64,000 nt of DNA. Origin: Sulfitobacter marinus (GTDB lineage Bacteria; Pseudomonadota; Alphaproteobacteria; Rhodobacterales; Rhodobacteraceae). Below, one piece after another: positions 1-7,950 of the stretch (position 1 is the first letter of the stretch; each line of letters begins with the position of its first letter). The notes beneath the pieces were generated by a model, which saw nothing but the letters and a program-made list of their open reading frames with translations, searched no databases and had not been told where the DNA came from. Both the position numbers and the translations under genes were made by a program. Where the stretch lies: the NCBI RefSeq assembly GCF_900116285.1, contig NZ_FPAJ01000001.1:186001-250000 (forward strand). Direction: 5' to 3'.

Positions 1-50
1 TTCTCGACCAAAGGGCGGGGATCGGCGGTTTTGAGATAGGTAATAGCCAT
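1..50 (-). CDS. N-terminus of an enzyme cut by the window edge; possibly HisD/HpsN-like dehydrogenase
   Basis: Only the first 16 full codons are visible, reading MAITYLKTADPRPLVE. The ATG is at 48-50 and lies 8 nt downstream of the racemase stop, so this is the next gene of the same minus-strand operon. The MAI-YLK-A beginning resembles, from memory, the N-terminus of histidinol-dehydrogenase-family sulfopropanediol 3-dehydrogenases (HpsN), which oxidise an alcohol to an acid in two NAD steps. Such an enzyme would fit an operon with CuyA. Sixteen residues are too few for a family assignment, so the identity is a suggestion only. Confidence 0.4.
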   Translation of the reverse strand, partial: MAITYLKTADPRPLVE

Positions 51-58
51 GGTTAATT

Positions 59-754
59 CTATTCCATCAGGGTGTGGTCACGTATCGCGCGTGCCAGCAC
101 GTCTACAGTATCGATGGCGGGAACCGCCGCGTGCAAATCCGGGGTAAGCAGCGAAAATTCAGAGCAGGCAATAAAGAGAATATCGGCACCCTTGCCGACC
201 AGTTCGTCTGCGGCATATTGGAGCGTTTGATGGGCCTCGGAGGTGGCACCGTGGGCCTTGATGTTGCGGATTTCCCGCAGCATGCGGTCGGTATCCTCGG
301 GCCAAAGGGCTGATAGGTTTGCCCCGCGAAAGGCCGTATCGAATACCCCGGCCCGCTGCACAGCAGGAGACGCGAGCATGCCGATATTGGCTGCTTCGGG
401 GGCGCAGCGCACGGCATGGGCGACGGACAGATCAACCATATTAAGCAGCGGCACAGATACGGCCGCTGCAATCTCGGGCGCATAGTGATGGGCCGTATTG
501 CAGGGCATGGCCAGCGCCGTCGCGCCTGCGGCTTCAAGCCGTTGCGCCATCGCGGTGAGGGTCGGGCCGGGGTCGATACCTGTACCTTCGATCAGATGGG
601 CAATGCGCGAGGGCACCTGCGGGTTCATGTCGATCAGCAGTGGGATATGATCAGCATCATCATAGGCCACGACGGTAGCCAGTAGGCGCTCTTGCAAAAG
701 GATGGTCGCCTCGGGCCCCATGCCACCCAATACGCCAACAAGATTGCGCATCAT
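59..754 (-). CDS. Aspartate/glutamate racemase family amino-acid racemase
   Basis: 231 aa, the usual length for cofactor-independent Asp/Glu racemases. The family signature GGMGPEAT is at residues 10-17. The two catalytic cysteines are in AMPCNTAHH (C85) and FIACSEFS (C197), one on each side of the pseudo-symmetric fold. These enzymes invert the alpha-carbon of acidic amino acids with a two-cysteine acid/base pair. The gene lies downstream of cuyA, which cleaves L-cysteate, a sulfonate analogue of aspartate. I infer that it may interconvert D- and L-cysteate or a related amino sulfonate; the sequence alone does not give the substrate. The start overlaps the stop of the small ORF 751-906 as ATGA. 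An ATG three bases further in (751) is an alternative start. Confidence 0.85.
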   Translation of the reverse strand: MMRNLVGVLGGMGPEATILLQERLLATVVAYDDADHIPLLIDMNPQVPSRIAHLIEGTGIDPGPTLTAMAQRLEAAGATALAMPCNTAHHYAPEIAAAVSVPLLNMVDLSVAHAVRCAPEAANIGMLASPAVQRAGVFDTAFRGANLSALWPEDTDRMLREIRNIKAHGATSEAHQTLQYAADELVGKGADILFIACSEFSLLTPDLHAAVPAIDTVDVLARAIRDHTLME

Positions 755-906
755 GGTGCCACCTCGGTTGCAGCGGCGCTGATGGCACCGGGGACGGGGG
801 CAAGAGTAATCCCATCGGGCAGCACAACAGCGTCAATGGCTACCGCGGGGATCGGCTCTTGCCGGGTGAAATACCTTGTAAATCTGCGTCCCACGACGGT
901 GCCCAT
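751..906 (-). CDS. Small 51-aa ORF, translationally coupled between cuyA and the racemase
   Basis: The ATG at 904-906 follows the cuyA stop by 2 nt and the TGA overlaps the racemase start codon, so the frame fills the gap between two real genes exactly. The product starts MGTVVGRRFTRYFTRQ and ends AAATEVAP. I recognise no family, membrane segment or cysteine motif. The coupling supports translation, but there is no clear ribosome binding site, and it could be the residue of a decayed gene that still relays ribosomes to the racemase. Confidence 0.45.
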   Translation of the reverse strand: MGTVVGRRFTRYFTRQEPIPAVAIDAVVLPDGITLAPVPGAISAAATEVAP

Positions 907-908
907 CG

Positions 909-1922
909 CTAGAGCGTGACCCAGCGGTCGCTGCTGTCAAAGGCGAAATCATAACCGCCAAGAGCGGCAGCACCGCCAGTGTGCAGGAACACAATCCGTT
1001 CGTCTTTGAATGCGCCCTTGCGTGCCAGATCAATCAGGCCAGCGGCTCCCTTGGCGGAATAGCAAGGGTCCAAAAGGATACCTTCAAGCTCGGCGAACAT
1101 CCGGATCGCTTCGATGCCGCTTTCGGTTGGCAGGCCGTAGCCTTCACCGACGTAATCGGTGTTAGCCATCACATCCTCGCGCTTGACCACGCCGGGGCAG
1201 CCGAGTTTCTCGGCGGTTTTACAGGCCAGATCATAGACCATCTGTTCCTGCTTGGGCTGCGGCGCACGGGTGCCGATGCCCAATACAGGGATCTGCGCGT
1301 TCATTGCGCACATGCCAGTGACCAGACCCGCCTGCGTGCCCGACGATCCGGTCGCATGGACGACGCGGTCAACCTTGAGGCCGGTATCGGTGAATTGAGT
1401 CAGCAGTTCAAAAGCGCAGTTCACGTAGCCAAGCGCCCCAGTCGGGTTGGACCCGCCGCCGGGGATCACATAAACCTTGTGCCCTTTGGCCCGCATTTTT
1501 TCTGCTGCACGTTCCATCTCGGCGGGCATGTCATGGCCACCGGGAAATTTCTGCGTTGTCGCGCCGTGCAGGTGGTCCAGCAGGACGTTGCCATTGGTGT
1601 TATAGTTGGCATCGTCATAACCTGTGCGATCCTCAAGAAGGATATGGCAGGCAAGCCCAAGCTTTGCAGCCGCTGCGGCGGTTTGACGTCCGTGGTTGGT
1701 CTGGGTGGCCCCTTGGGTCATTACCATGTCGGCCCCTTGTTCCAGCGCCTCGGCCATCAGGAATTCCAGCTTGCGGGTCTTGTTGCCGCCTGTCGACAAT
1801 CCGGTGCAGTCGTCGCGCTTGATCCAAAGGTCGACGCCCAGTTCCTTGGAGAGGTGTTTCATCGGTTCCAGTGGTGTGGACAGATGGGCGAGGCGAACGC
1901 GGGGAAAGCGTGACAGATGCAT
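909..1922 (-). CDS. cuyA: L-cysteate sulfo-lyase (PLP-dependent)
   Basis: CuyA cleaves L-cysteate to pyruvate, sulfite and ammonia in the cytoplasm, releasing the sulfonate sulfur. The 337-aa protein is full length for the family. The PLP lysine lies in [11 protein letters not shown] (K48). CuyA-type sequences seen are [47 protein letters not shown] and the C-terminal [13 protein letters not shown]. The variant TNHGRQTAA, in place of the SNHVRQTAA of D-cysteine desulfhydrases, favours CuyA over that close relative. The open frame runs further upstream, but the ATG at 1920-1922 (MHLSRFPR) matches the family start and has AAGGAT about 6 nt before it. The gene lies in a minus-strand cluster with a racemase and beside a TauABC-type importer, which fits sulfonate catabolism. 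Confidence 0.92.
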   Translation of the reverse strand: MHLSRFPRVRLAHLSTPLEPMKHLSKELGVDLWIKRDDCTGLSTGGNKTRKLEFLMAEALEQGADMVMTQGATQTNHGRQTAAAAAKLGLACHILLEDRTGYDDANYNTNGNVLLDHLHGATTQKFPGGHDMPAEMERAAEKMRAKGHKVYVIPGGGSNPTGALGYVNCAFELLTQFTDTGLKVDRVVHATGSSGTQAGLVTGMCAMNAQIPVLGIGTRAPQPKQEQMVYDLACKTAEKLGCPGVVKREDVMANTDYVGEGYGLPTESGIEAIRMFAELEGILLDPCYSAKGAAGLIDLARKGAFKDERIVFLHTGGAAALGGYDFAFDSSDRWVTL

Positions 1923-1938
1923 TTTGTTATCCTTGTAA

Positions 1939-2139
1939 CTACGAGATGGAGCCGCGCGGGGCAGCCTTGCCCGACAGATGTGCACGGCGTTGTGACGGAG
2001 ATGCGCCAAAGGCGCTGGCGTATGGTGTGAAATAGTATGACGGGCTGCCGAACCCGCAAATATCCATGATTTCAAAGACTTGGGGCGCGGATGCGACAGC
2101 CTCGTTTTTGATCACTACACTGCGCTGAAACTGCGTCAT
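1939..2139 (-). pseudogene. Remnant of the C-terminal HTH of an AraC/GlxA-family regulator
   Basis: This 66-codon frame fills the gap between the dehydrogenase gene and cuyA. Its middle reads [19 protein letters not shown] followed by ASPSQRR. That matches the second helix-turn-helix of AraC-family regulators of the GlxA type, whose usual form is CGFxSPSHFSRxYRxxFGxSP. The ligand-binding domain and first HTH are missing, and the sequence either side is unrelated. GlxA-type regulators often control glycine-betaine, dimethylglycine and sarcosine genes, so the remnant may record an earlier regulator of the neighbouring dehydrogenase. A short expressed peptide cannot be excluded. Confidence 0.55.
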
Positions 2140-2145
2140 GCTACA

Positions 2146-4581
2146 TCATCCCCGCATCAGCGTGTAATCGGGGTCATAGGGCGATGGCGCAATCACGGTG
2201 GCATTCACAAGATCACCGTAAAGGTCGATCTGCATGGTGCTGGCCTCAACGCTTAGATCAGGGTCAACAAAGGCATAGGCCAGGTTCATCCCCATCCGGT
2301 GGCCCCAATCGCCCGAGGTCACAGTGCCCACCACCTTGCCGTCGCGCATCAGCGACGCGCCGCCATGGGCCGGGGCGTGGTCCGCGTCGATCTTGAGCGT
2401 GACCAGCTTTTTGCGCAGGCCGTCGGCCTTGCGTTGCAGCAGGGCGGCCTTGCCGATGAAATCGCCCTTCTCAAGCCTAACGAAGCGATCAAGCCCGGTC
2501 TCGAACGGATCGAACTCGGTCAAAAGGTCGGCTTTCCAGTGTAAAAAACCTTTCTCCATCCGCATTGAATCGACCGCGCGCGCGCCGAAAATCTTCAGCC
2601 CATACGCTTCGCCCGCTTTGCGCAATGCCAGATAGGCCGCGTAAAGCGACGCGTTCGGGACGTGAATTTCATAGGCCAATTCGCCGGAAAAACTGACGCC
2701 AAGCACGGTGGCGGGGGCAAACCCGATAAAACATTCGCGCGCGCTGAGCCAAGGAAAGGCGGTCTTGGACCAATCGCCCCGCGAACAGGCTGACAGCACA
2801 TCACGTGCCTTGGGGCCGGCAAGGACCAGGATCGTCTGGTCATTGGTCAGGCTACGGATTGTGACGTCTTCGTCATCCGCCAGATGCGCCTGTAGCCAAT
2901 CCATGTCATGGAATTCGCTTGCCGCGGCGGAGCCGTACCAGACGCGTTCGGGGCCACGGTCGCTGGCAGGCAGGTTGGCGATGGTCGCTTCGCCCTTGAT
3001 CATGCCGTGATGGTTCAAAAGATACCCCAACCCGACGCGGCCGTCGCGCTTGGTCACCGTGCCGCAGAACATGCGATCAAGAAACGCGTGCCGATCCGCG
3101 CCAGTGATCTCGAACCGGTTGAAACCGTTGACTTCGCATAGGCCGACGTTCTCTTGTACGTTCTTGATTTCGGCACCGATCACGTCAAATGTTTCGTCGA
3201 AATTGAAGTCGAGTGTGGGGTGGAAAACGGTTGTCGGCTTGATGTAGTCGACCCGTTCCCAGCCATTCACCACGGTGAATTCCGCTCCTTCGGCGGCAAA
3301 GACGGGGGTCAGCGGCGTTGTTTTGGCGGGCCTGCCTGCGGGGCGATGTTCGTGCGGGAAATGAAAGCGGAATTCGTTCTGGTAATCCTCGATCGCCTTG
3401 AGCGCCGTCAGTTCCACATTTGTGTGTCCGGTAAAGCGGCGCGGGTCGATAACCCATGTGTCGTATTGCGCCTCGCCATGCACGATCTGCTGCGCCAGCA
3501 GCCAGCCATGACCGCCGCCTTCGCCAAGGCCCGCGCGCAGGCCGATGATACAGAACGCATTGCGTTTTCCGGGGATCGGGCCGACCAATGGCGCGCCGTC
3601 GATGGTGTAGGTGATTGGGCCGTTGACGATGCGCTTGATGCCCGCCTCGGCGAGAACCGGCATCCGCTCGAACGCGCCTTCCAGCACGTCCATCACACGG
3701 TCCAGATCGTCGGGGCACAGATCATTCGAGAAACCGGGGCTGATCCCGTCCATCCCCCATGTGCGGCAATCCTGTTCGTAAAAACCCACCAACAGGCCGT
3801 TCTTTTCCTGCCGTGAATAATAGTCAGAGATGGGACACCGTAGCAGTGGCATTCGGTGGCCAGCTTCGGCGATGGCGGGAATATCTTCGGTTACGAAATA
3901 CTGGTGCTCCATCGATGCGACGGGGTGATGCACGCCCATCATTGCGCCGACTTCGTTTACGCGGTAGCCGCAGGCATTCACGACAATATCCGCGTCGATT
4001 GTGCCCTTGTCCGTCTCGACGCTCCAAGTATCGTCGGCTTTCTGGGTCAGACCAGTGACGTTTGTCTGCCGGTACACCTCTGCGCCAGCCTTTCGCGCGT
4101 GAAAGGCCAACGCCTGACACAGCTGCGCAGGGTCGATATCGCCATCCTCCCCATCCCAAAGGCCGCCCAACAGGTTATCGGTTGAAATGAGAGGGTGGCG
4201 GCGTGCGCATTCCTTTGCGTCGATCACCTCGTAGGTGACGCCCATACCGCGTGCCATAGACGCGAAATGCCGATAACCCTGCATCTGTGCTTCGGTATTG
4301 GCCAACCGGATGCCGCCATCGCCGTGGTGATAGCCGACCGGATACTCGGGATCGTCGCGCAGTTTTTTGTAAAGCGCGATGGAATGGCTTTTCAGGCCGA
4401 CCATTGTCTGGTTGGCCCCAAAGTTGGTGACCTGAGCGGCGGAATGCCATGTCGTGCCCGAGGTTAGCTCGTCACGCTCGATCAGGACAACGTCGCTCCA
4501 GCCTTCTTGGGTAAGATGATAAAGCGTCGAACACCCGGCAATCCCACCGCCAATGACAACGACCTTGGTTCGCGATTTCAT
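2146..4581 (-). CDS. FAD-dependent dimethylglycine/sarcosine dehydrogenase-type oxidoreductase with GcvT domain
   Basis: 811 aa with the three-part layout of dimethylglycine and sarcosine dehydrogenases. An N-terminal DAO fold carries the dinucleotide motif VIGGGIAGCSTLYHL (about residues 9-23), followed by SGTTWHSAAQ, the region where family members attach FAD through His. A central FAO_M segment lies around residues 415-470. The C-terminal half is an aminomethyltransferase (GcvT and GcvT_C) domain that passes the released one-carbon unit to tetrahydrofolate. The protein should oxidatively demethylate a secondary or tertiary N-methyl amine. Next to CuyA and a TauABC-like importer, an N-methylated sulfonate is a possible substrate besides sarcosine or dimethylglycine; that is inference. 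The ATG at 4579-4581 starts the FAD fold. A 14-bp palindrome lies 17 nt upstream. Confidence 0.88.
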   Translation of the reverse strand: MKSRTKVVVIGGGIAGCSTLYHLTQEGWSDVVLIERDELTSGTTWHSAAQVTNFGANQTMVGLKSHSIALYKKLRDDPEYPVGYHHGDGGIRLANTEAQMQGYRHFASMARGMGVTYEVIDAKECARRHPLISTDNLLGGLWDGEDGDIDPAQLCQALAFHARKAGAEVYRQTNVTGLTQKADDTWSVETDKGTIDADIVVNACGYRVNEVGAMMGVHHPVASMEHQYFVTEDIPAIAEAGHRMPLLRCPISDYYSRQEKNGLLVGFYEQDCRTWGMDGISPGFSNDLCPDDLDRVMDVLEGAFERMPVLAEAGIKRIVNGPITYTIDGAPLVGPIPGKRNAFCIIGLRAGLGEGGGHGWLLAQQIVHGEAQYDTWVIDPRRFTGHTNVELTALKAIEDYQNEFRFHFPHEHRPAGRPAKTTPLTPVFAAEGAEFTVVNGWERVDYIKPTTVFHPTLDFNFDETFDVIGAEIKNVQENVGLCEVNGFNRFEITGADRHAFLDRMFCGTVTKRDGRVGLGYLLNHHGMIKGEATIANLPASDRGPERVWYGSAAASEFHDMDWLQAHLADDEDVTIRSLTNDQTILVLAGPKARDVLSACSRGDWSKTAFPWLSARECFIGFAPATVLGVSFSGELAYEIHVPNASLYAAYLALRKAGEAYGLKIFGARAVDSMRMEKGFLHWKADLLTEFDPFETGLDRFVRLEKGDFIGKAALLQRKADGLRKKLVTLKIDADHAPAHGGASLMRDGKVVGTVTSGDWGHRMGMNLAYAFVDPDLSVEASTMQIDLYGDLVNATVIAPSPYDPDYTLMRG

Positions 4582-4597
4582 GAGGCATCCCCGAAGC

Positions 4598-4611
4598 TAC
4601 TTCATGAAGTA
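4598..4611. promoter_or_regulatory. 14-bp perfect palindrome upstream of the dehydrogenase gene
   Basis: TACTTCATGAAGTA is perfectly self-complementary and lies 17 nt before the start codon of the FAD/GcvT dehydrogenase, between it and the LysR gene. The position suits an operator or a repressor site overlapping the ribosome-binding region. The cognate protein is unknown; the adjacent LysR regulator is one candidate. Confidence 0.4.
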
Positions 4612-4724
4612 AGTCGCAGAACGCCGTCTCGTCGCAACACTCAGTCCGGAGTTGTTAAAATATCGAAATATACTTGTGACGTAGTGATAGCAGGAAAAGG
4701 GAGCCGCACACCGCTATCCTGTAC

Positions 4725-5699
4725 TCAAGTGACAAGCGTGAAACTGTCTGAGAGCCATGGATTGCTTTGATGAAGTGGCGCGATAGCGTGCTGAAGGACC
4801 AGACTGCGTAGTTTGCTGTCGATCAGGTCGACAAGCGCGCTTGAGCAGTCCGGTGTGATGACGATCGCCAACGTGCGCGAAAAAGTCTTGCCGGGAAAGC
4901 GGTGCATTCGAAGCTTCGAATGAAACCGTTTCGCGCGCGAGAAATGCAATGGGGTGGTGATGGTCCATCCGGCACCGGCAGCAACCATGGCCATCAGCGT
5001 TTGATGGCTGGTGCATTCGAACCTCTGGGGGGGCGACAGTCCGATGCGCTGCAACTGGGATTCAATCTGTTGTGCGATCATCAGGTTGCTGGAAAACCGC
5101 AGGAACGGCATCTTGGTGCGCCCTTCGACGATCTCTGTCAGGGATCGGTCATCGACCTGGGGAAGCACGATAACAAATGGATCGCGCAGCAGGGGGCGAT
5201 CTTTAAGGTCACGTATGCTTTCGCTTGGGATGGTGGTGACGCCCAGGTCCAGCTGGCGGTCCCTCAGCATCTTTATGACCGAATGGCTGGAATCGTTGTG
5301 ATACATAAAATCGCAACCCGGCATTTTCTCGGACAGATATACAGCCAGTTCGGGTATTATATCGCTATCGAAATCCTCGATCGTGCCAATCCTCAGGAAA
5401 CTCGCGTCCGAGAGGGTTCCAGCCGATGCTTCGGCCTTGGCTTTGCGGATGGATTGGAGCGCTTGATCTATGTTGCGCAGAAACGCCGTGCCCTTGGGCG
5501 TCAGCACCATCGGTCTTCGGGCATGATTGAAAAGCGCCACGCCCAGATGATCCTCAAGGCTGCGAAGATGATAGGATACGGTGCTGACGGTCAGGCCGGA
5601 TTCTTGTGCCGCTGCCTGCAAAGTACCCTTCTGTGCACATATTTGAAATAATTCCAGCCATTTGAGGTTAAGATCCTTTGACGTAGAGCGATGGGCCAT
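4725..5699 (-). CDS. LysR-family transcriptional regulator
   Basis: 324 aa. The winged HTH occupies about residues 10-70, with AAAQESGLTVSTVSYHLRS as the recognition region and GVALFNHARRPMVLTPKG as the wing. A periplasmic-binding-like effector domain follows (about 95-300). It is transcribed towards the FAD dehydrogenase and cuyA and diverges from the tauABC-like operon across a 359-bp intergenic region, the normal arrangement for a LysR activator of both sides. The effector is probably a compound of the sulfonate/amine pathway, but the sequence does not show which. Confidence 0.9.
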   Translation of the reverse strand: MAHRSTSKDLNLKWLELFQICAQKGTLQAAAQESGLTVSTVSYHLRSLEDHLGVALFNHARRPMVLTPKGTAFLRNIDQALQSIRKAKAEASAGTLSDASFLRIGTIEDFDSDIIPELAVYLSEKMPGCDFMYHNDSSHSVIKMLRDRQLDLGVTTIPSESIRDLKDRPLLRDPFVIVLPQVDDRSLTEIVEGRTKMPFLRFSSNLMIAQQIESQLQRIGLSPPQRFECTSHQTLMAMVAAGAGWTITTPLHFSRAKRFHSKLRMHRFPGKTFSRTLAIVITPDCSSALVDLIDSKLRSLVLQHAIAPLHQSNPWLSDSFTLVT

Positions 5700-6058
5700 G
5701 ACAAGATCTCCTAAACCAGTTTGAGGATGTTGCCTTGTTTCTAAATATACGGAATATAAATCTCAATTTATTTCACAAAACAAATTGTCGTCGGATATTT
5801 TTGTAATCCGTGGAAGCCTAAAAAATCTGAAAGCGGCTGCCGTTTTTCGGTGCTATTATGCTGGTACATGTGCAGATATCGGAAAGGCAAGCTTTTGAAT
5901 TCATTCACCCATCGGGTCATAAGGAGTTCGACAGTGACAAAAAACCACCGTCCGTCAAGCGGTACACTTTACGGCAATTAGCCTCGGCGCAGATCGAGGA
6001 AACATCGTCTGCCTTATCAAGGCTACACCATAAAAATCCAACAAGGAGTAACACAACA
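5700..6058. promoter_or_regulatory. Divergent control region between lysR and tauA, with inverted repeat and a possible leader ORF
   Basis: This AT-rich stretch separates the LysR gene from tauA. It contains the inverted repeat ATAAAT-CTCA-ATTTAT (5756-5771), a plausible LysR-type site near the lysR start. It also has a 15-codon ORF at 5934-5981 (GTG start, TAG stop) with a well-placed AAGGAG at 5921-5926, about 80 nt before tauA. No cysteine- or arginine-rich run marks a classical attenuator peptide. The tauA start has its own AAGGAG at 6043-6048. Confidence 0.45.
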
Positions 6059-7060
6059 GTGAAAAAAGAAACCAAACGGATGTCGATCCTGGCGGGCGTT
6101 ATTGCCGCGGTGTCGGCTCAGGGCGCTGCCGCACAGGAACAGCTGACTGTCGGCTATTTCCAGGAATGGCCGATGCCATTTCAATACGCCAAAGTTGAAG
6201 GCATGTATGATGCCGCGCTGGGCATGGAAGTCCAATGGCGCGCGTTCGATACCGGTACAGCGATGAGCGCGGCAATGGCGTCGGGCGACGTACAGCTGTC
6301 GGTCAGCCAAGGTGTGCCGCCTTTCGTGGTCGCAACGAGTGCGGGTCAGGATTTGCAGGTTCTCGATGTGGCGGTCAGCTATTCGGAAAACGACAACTGC
6401 GTTGTGCGCGAAGCGCTTGAGATCGACAAGAGCAACGCTGGCGAACTGGCCGGCAAGAAGGTTGCCGTGCCTCTGGGCACTGCCGCGCATTACAACTTTA
6501 TCGTGCAGATGAACCATTTCGGCGTGGACATCGGATCGATGCAGGTCGTGAATATGGCCCCACCCGAAGGTGCTGCGGCAATCGCGCAGGGTTCTATCGA
6601 CATGGCATGTGGCTGGGGCGGTAGCCTGCGGCGTATGCTCGAGCACGGGAACGTCTTGTTGACTGGTGCGGAAAAGGAAGAACTGGGGATCCTCGTTTTC
6701 GACGTGACCTCTGGCCCTAGCGATTATATCGCGGAAAACCCTGACGTCGTGGCTGGCTTTCTTGCTGTGACGGCTAAGGCGAATGCAATGTGGAACAGCG
6801 GTGAAAACACCGACAAGATGCTGCCCGCCATCGCCAAGGATGCAGGGATGGACGAAGACGCAGCCGCTGCTACCATGGCGACATTTGCGTTCCCCAGCGT
6901 CGAGGATCAGCTGAGCCAGAAATGGCTTGGTGGTGGTGCGCAAACCTTCATGAAGGGCGTTGCCGATGTGTTCGTCGAGGCAGGCAGCTTCGACGCCGCC
7001 AAGGATGACTATTCCGAGAACGTAAATACAGGCCCGCTGGCACAAGCTGGCGACATGTAA
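6059..7060 (+). CDS. tauA: TauA-like sulfonate ABC transporter substrate-binding protein
   Basis: 333 aa from a GTG start at 6059, chosen because AAGGAG sits 10 nt upstream and translation then opens with a signal peptide (KKETKRMSILAGVIAAV, cleavage near AQGAAA-Q). Earlier in-frame codons precede any plausible signal. The mature part follows the alphaproteobacterial TauA pattern: LTVGYFQEWPMP, WRAFDTGTAMSAAMASGDVQ, SYSENDNCVVRE, KKVAVPLGTAAHYNF and DMACGWGGSLRRM. It would bind taurine or a related amino sulfonate in the periplasm and deliver it to the TauBC-like proteins encoded next. Context with CuyA makes cysteate, cysteinolate or an N-methylated taurine alternative ligands. A GC-rich hairpin follows the gene. 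Confidence 0.85.
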   Translation: MKKETKRMSILAGVIAAVSAQGAAAQEQLTVGYFQEWPMPFQYAKVEGMYDAALGMEVQWRAFDTGTAMSAAMASGDVQLSVSQGVPPFVVATSAGQDLQVLDVAVSYSENDNCVVREALEIDKSNAGELAGKKVAVPLGTAAHYNFIVQMNHFGVDIGSMQVVNMAPPEGAAAIAQGSIDMACGWGGSLRRMLEHGNVLLTGAEKEELGILVFDVTSGPSDYIAENPDVVAGFLAVTAKANAMWNSGENTDKMLPAIAKDAGMDEDAAAATMATFAFPSVEDQLSQKWLGGGAQTFMKGVADVFVEAGSFDAAKDDYSENVNTGPLAQAGDM

Positions 7061-7071
7061 CGATACCAATG

Positions 7072-7104
7072 ACGCGGGCGCGCACGGATGTGGGCCCGCG
7101 TTTT
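7072..7104 (+). terminator. GC-rich hairpin with T-run between tauA and tauB
   Basis: ACGCGGGC (7072-7079) pairs with GCCCGCGT (7094-7101) and is followed by TTTT. It lies directly after the binding-protein gene inside the operon, so it probably acts as a partial terminator or 3' stabiliser giving more TauA than TauB/TauC. Confidence 0.7.
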
Positions 7105-7140
7105 CTAAACGCTGATACATTAAAGGGTGCCTGGTGCCGT

Positions 7141-7950
7141 ATGTCGAAACTTTCGATCAATAATCTCTCCATGCGGTTCGACCTTCCCAACGGAAGCTTT
7201 GTGCAGGCGCTCAAGGACGTTTCGCTGGACATTGAAAGCGGAGAGCTGATGAGCGTCTTGGGGCCTTCGGGCTGCGGCAAGACCACGTTTCTCAATATCC
7301 TTGCCGGTTTTCTCTCGCCGACCGAGGGCAGTGTGACACTTAATGATAATGCCGTAATCGGGCCGAGCGCCGAGCGCGGAATGGTCTTTCAGCAAGGGGC
7401 GCTCTTTGAGTGGATGAGCGTGCGGGACAATGTGAGTTTTGGGCCGCGCATGGCTGGCCGCAAGAAAAAAGACTACATGGACAATGTAAATCACTTGCTT
7501 GACGTGGTGGGGCTTCAGGATTTCAAAGACAAGTCGGTTTACGAGCTTTCGGGCGGTATGCAGCAGCGTGTGGCACTGGCCCGCTGCCTCGCGAACGATC
7601 CGGACGTGATCTTGATGGATGAACCGCTGGGCGCGCTCGATGCGCTGACCCGCGAAAAGATGCAGGGGCTGGTCCTGAAGCTGTGGAAGGAAACCGGCAA
7701 GACGATCATCCTGATCACCCACTCGGTCGAGGAAGCCTTGCTTTTGGGGCAACGGCTTTTGGTGATGGCACCGCGACCGGGGCGCATCCACAAAGAATAC
7801 CGCCTTCCATTCGCTGCCGCAGGGGTGGGCAAGGATTTGCGGACCGTTAAGCGCGATCCTGAATTTGCTGAAAAACGCGAGGAAATTCTGTCAATGATCT
7901 GGGACATGGAAGAAGAGATCATGGGCCGTACCGAGGAGGCAAAAGCATGA
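7141..7950 (+). CDS. tauB: TauB-like sulfonate ABC transporter ATP-binding protein
   Basis: 269 aa when started at the ATG at 7141 (MSKLSINNLSMRF); the frame is open upstream but that part overlaps the intergenic hairpin. Walker A is GPSGCGKTT, the signature is ELSGGMQQRV, Walker B runs DVILMDEPLGALD and the switch histidine is in ILITHSVEEA. The Q-loop region (VFQQGALFEWMSVRDN) is of the TauB/SsuB/NrtD group. It powers uptake through the permease encoded next, whose ATG overlaps this stop. Confidence 0.9.
   Translation: MSKLSINNLSMRFDLPNGSFVQALKDVSLDIESGELMSVLGPSGCGKTTFLNILAGFLSPTEGSVTLNDNAVIGPSAERGMVFQQGALFEWMSVRDNVSFGPRMAGRKKKDYMDNVNHLLDVVGLQDFKDKSVYELSGGMQQRVALARCLANDPDVILMDEPLGALDALTREKMQGLVLKLWKETGKTIILITHSVEEALLLGQRLLVMAPRPGRIHKEYRLPFAAAGVGKDLRTVKRDPEFAEKREEILSMIWDMEEEIMGRTEEAKA

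Noticed and set aside
981..1913. Long 310-codon plus-strand open frame opposite cuyA
   Set aside because: It is a shadow of cuyA: composition is unusual, there is no family match, and cuyA explains the region.
3154..3816. 220-codon plus-strand frame opposite the FAD/GcvT dehydrogenase
   Set aside because: It is an antisense shadow of a clearly conserved protein, with no start context.
5858..6058. N-terminal extension of tauA to the ATG at 5858
   Set aside because: It would place 67 unrelated residues before the signal peptide; the GTG at 6059 has an ideal ribosome site.
6023..7120. 365-codon minus-strand frame opposite tauA
   Set aside because: Histidine- and arginine-rich shadow translation, typical of antisense frames in GC-rich DNA.
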